A stretch of 64,000 nt of DNA. Origin: CAYQQU01 sp964419545. Its GTDB lineage: Bacteria > Bacteroidota > Bacteroidia > Chitinophagales > Saprospiraceae. Below, piece by piece: positions 17,149 to 25,537 of the stretch. The position numbers and the translations under genes were made by a program. The stretch spans positions 5,608 through 69,607 of the forward strand of contig CAYQQU010000027.1 of assembly GCA_964419545.1 (NCBI GenBank). Direction: 5' to 3'. How positions within the stretch are numbered: position 1 is the stretch's first letter; each line of letters opens with the position of its first letter. A model generated the notes under the pieces. The model made no database searches. It was not told the origin of the DNA and saw only the letters and a program-made list of their open reading frames with translations.

Positions 17149-18153
17149 TCACAACCCTGCCTTCGCAGAGATCTCCAGCATCCGGTCGATCGAAGCGCGC
17201 CCTTGTTCAATGACCCAATCGGGCAGCTCGATGGCCGGCTGTTCGTACTCCATGCACACGTAGAGCTTTTCAAGGGTGTTGCGCTTCATGTGCGGGCATT
17301 CGTTGCAGGCGCAGGTGTTGTTGGGCGGCGCGGGAATAAAGGTTTTATGCGGCGAGGCTTTCTGCATCTGGTGGATGATGCCGGCCTCGGTAGCGACGAT
17401 GAACGCCTGTGCTTCGCTGTTCTGGGTATAACGAAGCAAGCTGGTCGTGGAGCCGATATGGTCGGCCATTTCCAGGATGTGGGCTTCGCATTCGGGATGG
17501 GCGATGAACCGGGCGTTGGGATGGCGCAGGCGCAGCTTGGTGATCTTTTCGTGCGAGAAAATTTCGTGCACCATGCAGGTGCCGTCCCAGAGCACCATAT
17601 CGCGGCCCGTCTTTTTGACGAGGTAACGCCCCAGGTTGATGTCGGGGGCGAAGATGATGGGCTGATCTTTGGGGATGCTTTCGATGATCTGTACGGCATT
17701 GGTGGACGTACAGCAGATATCGGTCAGGGTTTTCAGCTCGGCCGTGCAGTTGATGTAGCTGACCACGATATGGTCGGGGTACCGGGCTTTGAACTGACGA
17801 AAGGCGGGCGCCGGGCAGGAATCGGCCAGCGAGCAACCCGCTTTGAGGTCGGGAAGCAGCACTTTTTTCTGGGGCGACAGCATCTTCGCCGTTTCGGCCA
17901 TAAAATGGACCCCCGCGAAGACAATAATGTCGGCATCCGTGGCCGCCGCCTGTTGGGAAAGACCGAGGCTGTCGCCGATGTAGTCGGCGATGTCCTGAAT
18001 GTCGGGCTCCTGGTAGTAATGCGCCAGGATGATGGCGTTTTTCTCCTGCTTCAACCGCTCGATCTCCTCGAACAGATCCAATGTGGGGTCGACCTCGATA
18101 TCGAGATACCCTTTCCGGGGAAGGAGCTTTTCCGCTGCAGCTATCGTACTCAT
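17149..18153 (-). CDS. nadA: Quinolinate synthase A
   Basis: NadA condenses iminoaspartate with dihydroxyacetone phosphate to make quinolinate, the first committed NAD precursor, using a 4Fe-4S cluster. The 334-residue protein shows the three-fold repeated domain signatures: AIILAHYYQEPDIQDIADYI, the cluster-region SYINCTAELKTLTDICCTS, MVLWDGTCMVHE, HPECEAHILEMADHIGST, and the C-terminal CACNECPHMKRNTLEKLY. The conserved cluster cysteines are therefore present. Length is standard. nadB and nadC are not in this window. A 63-bp gap separates its start from the end of the RsmI-like gene upstream on the same strand. Confidence 0.96.
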   Translation of the reverse strand: MSTIAAAEKLLPRKGYLDIEVDPTLDLFEEIERLKQEKNAIILAHYYQEPDIQDIADYIGDSLGLSQQAAATDADIIVFAGVHFMAETAKMLSPQKKVLLPDLKAGCSLADSCPAPAFRQFKARYPDHIVVSYINCTAELKTLTDICCTSTNAVQIIESIPKDQPIIFAPDINLGRYLVKKTGRDMVLWDGTCMVHEIFSHEKITKLRLRHPNARFIAHPECEAHILEMADHIGSTTSLLRYTQNSEAQAFIVATEAGIIHQMQKASPHKTFIPAPPNNTCACNECPHMKRNTLEKLYVCMEYEQPAIELPDWVIEQGRASIDRMLEISAKAGL

Positions 18154-18197
18154 AACTTGCTTTTGGAATTCTAACGACCGGGCCGAAAAAATAGTTC

Positions 18198-18222
18198 ACT
18201 TAGTTTGACTTTAAAACTAAGT
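18198..18222 (-). terminator. Terminator overlapping the RsmI-like gene stop codon
   Basis: Read on the minus strand, ACTTAGTTT and AAACTAAGT form a perfect 9-bp stem around a 7-nt loop, followed six bases later by TTTTTT. The stop codon of the RsmI-like gene (18217-18219) lies inside the stem. It would separate that gene from nadA. Confidence 0.5.
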
Positions 18223-18948
18223 TTTCCTGCCTCCCGCTGCTGCTTCCAGAAGAAAGATGGCCGGCCGTTTGTGCAGATCCGGCGGCGGCGCCTTTTGCCA
18301 GTTGGCGACGGAGCGCGTGGCGATGTACTGGGTCGGGAGGGTGAGGTCCGCGGCGATGCAGAAGCGGGTAGGGAGCGCGAGGGTCTGGAGGGCCGTCTCG
18401 ATCAGCTGCCGGTTGCGGTAAGGGGTTTCAATAAACAGTTGGGTGTGGCGGTTGCGGCCCGAGAGCTGCTCCAGCCGCTTGAGGTCTTTAGCGAGCTGCG
18501 GACGTTTGGGCGAGAGGTAGCCTTGAAAGCTGAACCCCTGGCCGTTCATACCCGACGCCATCAGCGCCAGCAGTATGGAAGACGGCCCGACCAGCGGCTC
18601 GACAGGGATTTCCAACTGGTGGGCCAGTTCGACGATGACGGCGCCGGGATCGGCTACGCCCGGGCAGCCTGCTTCCGAGAGCAAACCGATGTCGCTGCCC
18701 TCCTGCGCCGGCGCCAGGAAGGACGAAATCTCTTCCGGCGGCGTTCGTTTGTTGAGCTCGAAAAAGGTCAGTTCGGAAAAGCTTTTTACCGGTTCGGTCA
18801 GCTTGATGAAATGGCGGGCCGTTTTGGCTCGCTCGGCGATAAAAAAGTCGAGCCGGTGCAGGATGTCGATCACATAGGCCGGCAGGGTCTGTATCGCCCC
18901 TTCGCCCAACGGGGCGGGAATGAGGTAGAGTTTGCCTTTTGGATCCAT
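18217..18948 (-). CDS. RsmI-like SAM-dependent (tetrapyrrole methylase fold) methyltransferase
   Basis: A 243-residue protein with the tetrapyrrole-methylase fold used by RsmI, which 2'-O-methylates C1402 of 16S rRNA. Landmarks are LYLIPAPLGE at the N-terminus, IGLLSEAGCPGVADPGAVIV (about residues 85-105, the SAM-site loop), VGPSSILLALMASGM, and FIETPYRNRQLIE. It differs from textbook RsmI, which starts with a TPIGN motif and is longer; this is the shorter paralogue frequent in Bacteroidota, so the exact RNA target is unsure and no symbol is given. It is divergent from scpA, whose start lies 95 bp away. Confidence 0.85.
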   Translation of the reverse strand: MDPKGKLYLIPAPLGEGAIQTLPAYVIDILHRLDFFIAERAKTARHFIKLTEPVKSFSELTFFELNKRTPPEEISSFLAPAQEGSDIGLLSEAGCPGVADPGAVIVELAHQLEIPVEPLVGPSSILLALMASGMNGQGFSFQGYLSPKRPQLAKDLKRLEQLSGRNRHTQLFIETPYRNRQLIETALQTLALPTRFCIAADLTLPTQYIATRSVANWQKAPPPDLHKRPAIFLLEAAAGGRKT

Positions 18949-19042
18949 ACCGGCAAGTTAACAAGTGTGGAAAACTTCTCCGCCGGCTTGGCCCCAAAAT
19001 CCTTATTTTAGCCGCTACCATTTCCAAGTTACCTAAATACGC

Positions 19043-19795
19043 ATGACCGCTACCACCTATACGATCCGGCTTCCTCAGTTCGAAGGTCCTTTTGACTTAC
19101 TGCTCTTTTTCATCGAACGCGATGAGCTGGACATCAACGATATTCCCATCGCTAAGATCACCGATGATTTTCTCGGCTACATCCAGCAGATGGAAAGGAT
19201 GAATATCGACCTGGCCAGCGAGTTTATCGTGGTGGCGGCCACCCTCTGCCGCATCAAGGCCAAAATGCTGTTGCCCCGCAAACAGATGGACGAGGAAGGC
19301 AACGAGATCGACCCGCGGGAAGAACTGGTGCAGCGGCTGATGGAATACAAGCGCTACAAGAGCGTACTGGAAGCCATGCGCAAAATGGAGGAACGCCGCG
19401 CCAAGCAGTGGCGCCGCGGCAACGTCAACCGCGAGCTGCGCACCATCGCCGAAAAAGCGCTGGTCGACGCCGAGCTGGAGTCCATCTCGCTTTATAAACT
19501 GCTGCGGGCTTTCGAAAAGGTAATGACCCGCTTCGAGCAAATGAACCCTTCCAGGGTTCACCAGATCGTTCAGTTTAGTTATACCGTGGAAGAGCAGGCC
19601 CAGTTCATCATCGGGAAGGTGAAGCAGCACGGTAAAGCCGGCTTCCGGCAGCTTTTTACCGGCTGCCGCAACCGCATCCACGCCATCGTTACTTTCCTGG
19701 CGATGCTGGAATTGCTGAATATGGGCAAGGTGGCTGTCATTAACGGGATGGGCGCCAACAACTTCTGGTTAACCGCCGCGGAAGGCGCCAAGTGA
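19043..19795 (+). CDS. scpA: Segregation and condensation protein A
   Basis: ScpA is the kleisin of the SMC-ScpAB condensin that compacts and segregates chromosomes. The 250-residue protein has the N-terminal kleisin domain IRLPQFEGPFDLLLFFIERD, the SMC-neck-binding ERMNIDLASEFIVVAATLCRIKAKMLLP region (residues about 50-80), a charged linker, and a C-terminal winged-helix part FLAMLELLNMGKVAV. Length and order are normal. scpB and smc are not in the window. The gene is single on the plus strand, divergent from the RsmI-like gene, and followed by a long non-coding region. Confidence 0.96.
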   Translation: MTATTYTIRLPQFEGPFDLLLFFIERDELDINDIPIAKITDDFLGYIQQMERMNIDLASEFIVVAATLCRIKAKMLLPRKQMDEEGNEIDPREELVQRLMEYKRYKSVLEAMRKMEERRAKQWRRGNVNRELRTIAEKALVDAELESISLYKLLRAFEKVMTRFEQMNPSRVHQIVQFSYTVEEQAQFIIGKVKQHGKAGFRQLFTGCRNRIHAIVTFLAMLELLNMGKVAVINGMGANNFWLTAAEGAK

Positions 19796-19835
19796 TCCGG
19801 TCTTCTCCATCAGCTCCGACCCCGGGAACTCGGGT

Positions 19836-19869
19836 AAAAAAAAGGGCTATGCACAATTAAGGCATAGCC
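19836..19869 (-). terminator. Strong intrinsic terminator, minus strand (distal)
   Basis: On the minus strand GGCTATGC and GCATAGCC form a perfect 8-bp stem around a 9-nt loop (19845-19869), followed after one C by eight consecutive Ts (19843 down to 19836). This is a textbook Rho-independent terminator. It lies about 475 bp past the DUF5682 stop and beyond a first terminator, so it may end a separate small transcript. Confidence 0.8.
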
Positions 19870-20150
19870 GAACATAGAGAAAGTATTATAGGGCTACAGT
19901 ATAGGATACTATTTGGGGCGATCGATGGGCGTTACGCAAATTGAAAAGATGGACGAATGCCGCTCACCTTTTGAAATGCAAAATTTGAAAAAGTAAACTT
20001 GCGAAAGCCTTCGCGCCGCAATTGGGTGTCGGTGTTGTTCACAGCAGGCGCTATCTAAACGTGCAGATAGATCTTACGGAGGAATTTGAGTTAAATTTCT
20101 TTTTTTATTGTGAAGCGAACTTTAATTTGGGATTAACTTTAGATTAACGA
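19870..20150 (-). ncRNA. Candidate small RNA locus bounded by two minus-strand terminators
   Basis: This AT-richer stretch has no credible ORF and lies between two minus-strand terminators, so a transcript starting inside it would be a short RNA ending at 19836. Local hairpins can be drawn: GCGAA-AGCC-TTCGC (20001-20014), CTATCT/AGATAG (20051-20070) and AGTAT-AGG-ATACT (near 19900). A weak -7-like TACTTTTT with an upstream TTG is present on the minus strand near 19995. It does not match any RNA family I can recognise. The alternative is that both terminators merely serve the upstream operon. Confidence 0.35.
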
Positions 20151-20195
20151 TAAAATAAAAATGCCAGAGTCGTATCGGGGAAACACGACTCTGGC
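20151..20195 (-). terminator. Intrinsic terminator of the DUF5691-AAA-DUF5682 operon
   Basis: On the minus strand GCCAGAGTCGT and ACGACTCTGGC form a perfect 11-bp stem with an 11-nt loop (20163-20195), followed by ATTTTTATTTTA (20162-20151). It is about 150 bp past the DUF5682 stop and oriented to end that operon. Confidence 0.75.
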
Positions 20196-20343
20196 TGGAA
20201 AGCGACTTTAGATTGCAGGAAAGATTAGCATCGTGTGAGAGAAGATGACAGCAAGAAATCAACTTTTGACAATTACAAATGTCCTTTCTGGCCTTAAATT
20301 GAACATTAAGGCAAGTTTAAATCCTCATTAATTCCCTTTTACC

Positions 20344-22587
20344 TCATTTTAAGCCCATTATTTGCTGTAAAACGGGCAAAACCTCAGCTTTTCTTTCTTT
20401 ATCCAGCGGTTGATCTGAGCGCCCTGCCTCCTCATCGGCGGAGGGAGGACGGCGCGCCAGGTCGAGCAGCTGCCGGCGTTCGGAAGCGGAAAAATCGGAG
20501 AAGGTGCGGCGTAGCAAGGGCAATACTTCCCGAAAAGCTCCGTCTTCCAGCTCCGCCATCCACCGATCGAGGAGCTGCCAGAGCGCCGGGTTGTGCAGCA
20601 GCAGCAGGCCGCTGCCGTGTAAAAATCCGGAAAGCCACTGCGCGACCGCCGCGGTCGCCTGGCCGCCGGAAAGGTGGTAAGAGAAACGCCGGGCCGCCTC
20701 GTCCGCGGCCAGCTTTCCTTTTTCCAGTAGTAGCCGGTTGGCGGCCCCGCAAACCAGTGGATGGGCCTGGGGCAGGGTAGCGAGGTGTCCGAGGGTCCGC
20801 AACCAACCCGACTGGTGTTCCGGCCAGTCGATCAGAAAAATGGCGTGGTTGGCCTGCAGCATCTGGGCCAGGAGGTCTTCGGCCTGTTCGTCGTCAATGC
20901 TCAGGCAGGCGCCGGGGAAGCCGATGCAAATGCGGGGTACGATATCGTCGATTACCCGCTGCACCACGCCCGCATCCGTCTGGCGGGTGTTTCCGTAGCG
21001 GACGATGCGCACGAGGGCGGGCAGGGCTTCCATGAGCCGGAGTACGTCTTTGTCGAGCGCGGCGGCGTCGCGCACCGCTCCCATCAGCGGCGCGATCAGC
21101 GCATTCAGGTCGGCATTCAGCACTTTTTCCAGGAGGGTCGTCAGCGCGAGTAGGGAGCGATTCTCGGTCAGCAGCCGGCGCCCCCTGGCCAGGGCGGCTT
21201 CTTCCACGGTATTGCCCAGCATGGCGGCTTCGATAATGCGGAGGGCGAAGTCGGGCAGCCATTTCAGCTGCCATTCTTCGCTGAACCCGCCGAGCCGGTT
21301 TTTGCGGGAAACCCGGGCCTGCCCCCAGGGTATATCGAGTAACTGCAGCCGGTGGAGCAGCCGGCTGGCGAGCAGGTTGCGTTTTTTGCGCAGGTCGAGC
21401 TCGAGATCGACCGCCTTCATTTTTTCGTAGGCGTCGCGCAGGCCGGCCGATTTGATACTGCTTTCCAGGTCGCGCTGCAGCGGCAGCTGGGGGATCTTTT
21501 CCGATACTTCCCCGATAACGTCGCCGACCACGAGCTGCCGCCGGATCAAGGCAAGCGGCGTTTCGTCACCTTCGCAGAAAACGGAGACGGCCGCTTCTTC
21601 GAGCTCCTGGATGCCGGGCACCGGGCGCCGCCGCAGCGTGGCCAGGGCATCGGCCAGCCGCACTGCTTCCAGGACGTGCGCCGCCGAAGCGCTGAGATCT
21701 TCGCCCCTGAAGAGGCGGGCCGTACGGGCCATCCAGCGGATAGCTACTTCCTTGCGATTGCGGAACAACATCTCGTACCACGCGGGCGACAATACCCCGG
21801 CCCGGTAGCCGCTCTGGAAAGCCAGGCGCTCGTAACTCCAAGGGATCCAGGTGCATGCCGTTTTGGTTTTGCCGATGCCCCTCAACAACTTGTTGTCTTC
21901 GCTTTGCTTGTAGCGCTTCAGGTCGGCCAGGGCCGGAGCGTGCCAGGCGCCGCAGACGACCGCCACCTTTTCGAAGCCCTCTTTGGCGGCTTTCCGCATT
22001 ACTTTTCGCATGTGCGCCTCCCGCAATAGGGTATGGGGGCGCTCTGCGGTTCGCTCGGCGCGCAGGGTGGTCATCAGCTCCAGGATCACTGTGAAGATGC
22101 GTTGGTCGGATTCGTATTGTTCGAAAGTGTGTTCCCACCAGCGCTCGCTGTCGGGAAAGCCGGCGAGATGGGCGAGATACCCCATAGGATCGTAGCGAAG
22201 GCGCCGGTCGGCAGCGGGCTCCGGCGCTTCCGTCGGCAGGTCCAGCTCGGGAGCTTGCCGGGCTTCCCGTTCGAGTGTGAAAGACAACTGCTGGGGCAGG
22301 TCCATCAACCGGATGGGAATATCATGGCGGAGGGCGTAGCGGATGGCCTGCCATTCGGGTGAAAATTCGGCAAACGGCAGGTAAACGGCTTCTTCCAGGT
22401 CTTTGGTGTTGTAAATCAGCAGGGCGACCGGGGGCGTCATGCCGGCGCTGCCCGCCAGGGCAATGCTGTCTTCCGCATCGGCCGGCGCTTCGATGAGCAG
22501 GCAGTCGGGCCGCTGTTCATTCAACGCTCGCCGCAGGTTGAGGGCCGAACCCGGCCCGTGGTGCCGAATGCCGTAGATCGTGAACAT
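20344..22587 (-). CDS. DUF5682 family protein (MoxR-cluster partner)
   Basis: A 747-residue cytoplasmic protein of the DUF5682 family (E. coli YehM-like by context). The N-terminal domain begins MFTIYGIRHHGPGSALNLRR and contains CLLIEAPADAE and VAVVCGAWHAPAL (about residue 210), features shared with TraB/GumN-like erythromycin-esterase-type folds; the rest is alpha-helical. The family is of unknown biochemical function and is normally encoded with a MoxR AAA ATPase, a VWA protein and a SWIM zinc-finger protein. Here only the AAA gene (5 bp upstream) and a DUF5691 gene are present. The frame runs on to 22674, but ATG 22587 is the conserved start. It is the last gene of its operon. Confidence 0.85.
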   Translation of the reverse strand: MFTIYGIRHHGPGSALNLRRALNEQRPDCLLIEAPADAEDSIALAGSAGMTPPVALLIYNTKDLEEAVYLPFAEFSPEWQAIRYALRHDIPIRLMDLPQQLSFTLEREARQAPELDLPTEAPEPAADRRLRYDPMGYLAHLAGFPDSERWWEHTFEQYESDQRIFTVILELMTTLRAERTAERPHTLLREAHMRKVMRKAAKEGFEKVAVVCGAWHAPALADLKRYKQSEDNKLLRGIGKTKTACTWIPWSYERLAFQSGYRAGVLSPAWYEMLFRNRKEVAIRWMARTARLFRGEDLSASAAHVLEAVRLADALATLRRRPVPGIQELEEAAVSVFCEGDETPLALIRRQLVVGDVIGEVSEKIPQLPLQRDLESSIKSAGLRDAYEKMKAVDLELDLRKKRNLLASRLLHRLQLLDIPWGQARVSRKNRLGGFSEEWQLKWLPDFALRIIEAAMLGNTVEEAALARGRRLLTENRSLLALTTLLEKVLNADLNALIAPLMGAVRDAAALDKDVLRLMEALPALVRIVRYGNTRQTDAGVVQRVIDDIVPRICIGFPGACLSIDDEQAEDLLAQMLQANHAIFLIDWPEHQSGWLRTLGHLATLPQAHPLVCGAANRLLLEKGKLAADEAARRFSYHLSGGQATAAVAQWLSGFLHGSGLLLLHNPALWQLLDRWMAELEDGAFREVLPLLRRTFSDFSASERRQLLDLARRPPSADEEAGRSDQPLDKERKAEVLPVLQQIMGLK

Positions 22588-22592
22588 TATTG

Positions 22593-23678
22593 CTACAAAA
22601 AATCTTTGCTGGCGCGGTAAATATCTCTCCACTCCTCCCTTTCCTTGACAATGGTCTCGAGGTATTCCAGCCAAATCGCCCGGTCTTGCACGGGGTCTTT
22701 GACCACCGCGCCGGTCAGCCCGGCCGCCAGATCGGTCGCTTTTAATCTCCCGTCCCCGAAATGAGTCGCCAGCGCCTGGCCGCTATTGATAACGGAGATG
22801 GCCTCGGCGGTGCTGAGGGTGCTGCTCGGGGACTTGATCTTGGCGCGGCCATCTTCGGTTTTTCCGCTGCGCAATTCCCGGAATATGGTCACCAGTCGCC
22901 GGATCTCCTCTACGGGGGTGGGCGCAGCAGGAGCCTCCAGGTTTTGCCCCAGCTTCTCGACCCGGCTTTTGACGATGGTCACTTCTTCTTCCAGGGTAGC
23001 GGGCAGCGGCATCACTACCGTATTAAAGCGGCGGCGCAGGGCTCTCGAAAGTTCATTGATGCCGCGGTCGCGGTCGTTGGCAGTAGCGATCAGGTTGAAG
23101 CCGCGCCGGGCCTGAACTTCGGTGTTGAGTTCCGGGATGGGCAACGTCTTTTCCGATAAGATAGTGATCAAAGTATCCTGTACATCGGAAGGAATGCGGG
23201 TAAGCTCTTCCAGGCGGACCATCTTACCTTCCTGCATGGCCGACAAAACGGGGCTGGCCACCAGCGCCGCCTCGGAAGGGCCTTCGGCGAGGAGTCGGGC
23301 GTAGTTCCAGCCGTAGCGCAGCGCTTCTTCACTGAGGCCGGCGGTGCCTTGTACGAGCTGGGTGGAATCGCCGCTGATGGCTGCCGCGAGGTGCTCCGAA
23401 ACCCAGGTCTTAGCCGTTCCGGGCGTGCCGACCAGCAGGAGGGCGCGGTCGGTAACCAAAGTGGCGACGGCCACCTCGATCAGCCGGCGATTGCCGTAGT
23501 ATTTGGGTTCGATAACGGCGCCGTCGGCCAGCTTGCCGCCCAGCAGATAGGTGACTACCGCCCAGGGCGAAAGCTTCCAGTTGGCCGGCCGCGGATGGTC
23601 GTCTGCATGAGATAAGGCGGCCAGTTCGTGAGCATAAGCCTGCTCGGCGTGCGGCCGCAATACCGACTGATCGTTCAT
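22593..23678 (-). CDS. MoxR-type AAA+ ATPase (YehL-like)
   Basis: A 361-residue AAA+ ATPase of the MoxR/YehL group. The Walker A motif is VGTPGTAKTW (about residues 103-112), the Walker B type segment is VRLEELTRIPSDVQDTLITI (about 155-175), sensor 1 is NLIATANDRDRGINELSRAL, and an arginine finger region RRRFNTVVMPL follows. MoxR ATPases typically remodel protein complexes with VWA-domain adaptors. The open frame extends to 23789, but ATG 23678 is preferred because it overlaps the DUF5691 stop by 4 bp (ATGA), showing translational coupling. DUF5682 follows after 5 bp, so three proteins are made together. Confidence 0.92.
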   Translation of the reverse strand: MNDQSVLRPHAEQAYAHELAALSHADDHPRPANWKLSPWAVVTYLLGGKLADGAVIEPKYYGNRRLIEVAVATLVTDRALLLVGTPGTAKTWVSEHLAAAISGDSTQLVQGTAGLSEEALRYGWNYARLLAEGPSEAALVASPVLSAMQEGKMVRLEELTRIPSDVQDTLITILSEKTLPIPELNTEVQARRGFNLIATANDRDRGINELSRALRRRFNTVVMPLPATLEEEVTIVKSRVEKLGQNLEAPAAPTPVEEIRRLVTIFRELRSGKTEDGRAKIKSPSSTLSTAEAISVINSGQALATHFGDGRLKATDLAAGLTGAVVKDPVQDRAIWLEYLETIVKEREEWRDIYRASKDFL

Positions 23679-25195
23679 GTTTGATGATTGTTTAATGCAC
23701 GGATCATGTCCCGCCGAAAGGCGAGCGTTTCCAAAAATTGCTCCACTGCCGGTTCCCAGCGCCGCCAGGCCGGCGCGTAGAAGTTCCACCCGGTTTTAAA
23801 CGTATCAAAAAGATCGGGGTTGACCAGGTACGCGGCATTTTCCAGAATGGGGAGGTAATGGACCGGTTGGCTGAAGCCGGGGTTGAGGCTGTCCAGCTTT
23901 TTCTGAAAGCCGGTGATGACCAATACGGCCAGCCGGTCTTCCCAGGGGCGGCCCTCCAGGCTCAGCAGGTGCGTGATGAGGTGCGCCGGCGGCAAAAGCC
24001 CCGAATGATGCTCCAGGTAGCCGATGCAGGTCCGATTGAAAACGGCGACCGGCAGCCCGGCCAACAGTTGTTTGGCGAAAGAGGAGGCCCAGAGTTCTTC
24101 TTCTTCCAGCAAGAGGCGGACGGCCGCCGCTGCCCATCGTTCGTCGCGGTGACGGTCGATCGCCCGGAAGAGGGCCGGCAACAATACCGGCGCCCACTGG
24201 CTTTGGCGCCACCAGGCCAGTAGCGCGGGCGGCGTTTTATCAAAGTGCGTTTCCCAGAGGCGGGGCGGAATGCGGGCTACCAGTTGGCCGAGCCATCCGG
24301 CGCGTTCGCCGCCCGCAAAAGCGGGGTCTTTTTTCAAAAGTCCGTCACGGCGCAGCTCGCCGTCCAGCGACTTCGGCAGCTCCACCAGCAGGTCGCCCGC
24401 CGGCGATGCCTGCAGGTGAGTGATCACCCGCCCCCAGTGGCGCTGTAGCAGCCCGCTATCGGGAATAAGGCTGAGCAGGTCCGCTGCGCGACGGCGCACT
24501 TCCTGCCGTTTGTCGTCCAGGCATGTCTCCAGGAAGGGTTCGTCCGAAGCCGATAAATGCCTGGCGAGGATGTCGAGAAACGCCAGGCGCAGCTCGTTGG
24601 GCTCATCGGCCCAGGTCTTTTCGAGCAGGGCAACTCCCTGAGCCGGATCGCGCCGCCTTACCTTTTCCAGAAGGGCGATGCGCGCCTGTCGGCTCCCGGT
24701 TTCCCATTCCGACAGATCGTATTCGTCATCCAGGGGCCGCCAGTTGGGGTTAATTCGCAACAGCCAGCGGCCGCGGTCGCCGATGGCCGGTTCCAGCCGG
24801 CGCCAGAGCTCAGGGTCCTGCAGCGCGGCGTCGAACAACGTGGGAAGCTGCTCGGGGGGCAGGCTGTGGCCGGATCGCTGCAAATGGTGCAGAAACTCTT
24901 CGAGCGCCGGCCGGTGATGGCCGCGGACGATGCGCTCGAAAAGGCGAGCAGCCCGGGGAGAACATGGGTTAGACGACTCGCTCGTTTCCGCAGGGGCCGG
25001 CGGGCCGTCGTGAAGAGGTAAGCCCTGAGCGGCTTTTTGCAGCGGAAGGTAAAGAGCAGCCCCGTCGATCAGCAATTGGGCGTTATCCAGGTCGGGATCC
25101 AGCCCCAGCGCGTGCAGTTCACGGCGCACTGGCGCCGGCAGCGTACTGCGATCGGCTCCCAGCAGGGCGGCTTTGACGAGGGAAGTCCAGATCAT
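23675..25195 (-). CDS. DUF5691 family protein
   Basis: A 506-residue cytoplasmic protein beginning MIWTSLVKAALLGADRS, the conserved opening of DUF5691. The middle is a run of paired alpha-helices with HEAT-like character, for example RIALLEKVRRRDP, RLAFLDILARHL and CLDDKRQEVRRRAADLLSLI (about residues 170-275), suggesting a protein-binding scaffold. The function is not established; family members occur next to MoxR-type AAA and DUF5682 genes, exactly as here. The frame is open to 25228 but the ATG at 25195 matches the family start. As first gene of the operon, its promoter should lie in the 340-bp gap before atpD. Confidence 0.85.
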   Translation of the reverse strand: MIWTSLVKAALLGADRSTLPAPVRRELHALGLDPDLDNAQLLIDGAALYLPLQKAAQGLPLHDGPPAPAETSESSNPCSPRAARLFERIVRGHHRPALEEFLHHLQRSGHSLPPEQLPTLFDAALQDPELWRRLEPAIGDRGRWLLRINPNWRPLDDEYDLSEWETGSRQARIALLEKVRRRDPAQGVALLEKTWADEPNELRLAFLDILARHLSASDEPFLETCLDDKRQEVRRRAADLLSLIPDSGLLQRHWGRVITHLQASPAGDLLVELPKSLDGELRRDGLLKKDPAFAGGERAGWLGQLVARIPPRLWETHFDKTPPALLAWWRQSQWAPVLLPALFRAIDRHRDERWAAAAVRLLLEEEELWASSFAKQLLAGLPVAVFNRTCIGYLEHHSGLLPPAHLITHLLSLEGRPWEDRLAVLVITGFQKKLDSLNPGFSQPVHYLPILENAAYLVNPDLFDTFKTGWNFYAPAWRRWEPAVEQFLETLAFRRDMIRALNNHQT

Positions 25196-25455
25196 TTTAC
25201 CGGCTTTTAGGTTTAAAAGTAAGTCCAATTGTAAGAATTTAATCCATGAATCACACCGGTTAATCAGAGAAGGATAAAAAAACGGGAAAAGCGGAAAGCA
25301 AAAAAAAGAGCCGCCGGAAAATAAAATCCGAATTTGATTCTACATATATGGTTATTTATATGTTTTTGTTTGTGGAAATCGCACTTTGGCCTGTGGGCAA
25401 GGGCAAAACTCCGGAATTGTGACACGGGGCTGATGAATCGCAACAGGAATTTTCT

Positions 25456-25486
25456 TTTGATTATCAGCCCCAAAAGACTAACTTTG
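25456..25486 (+). promoter_or_regulatory. Bacteroidota-type promoter for atpD-atpC
   Basis: TTTG (25456-25459) and TAACTTTG (25479-25486) match the -33 and -7 consensus exactly with 19 nt between them, ending 51 bases before the atpD ATG. The rest of the 342-bp region back to the divergent DUF5691 start shows purine-rich and AT-rich stretches but no other recognisable element. Confidence 0.75.
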
Positions 25487-25537
25487 CAGCGATTTTTCGG
25501 AAACCTATTTTACCTCAATTCAAATACCAGAAGCAAG

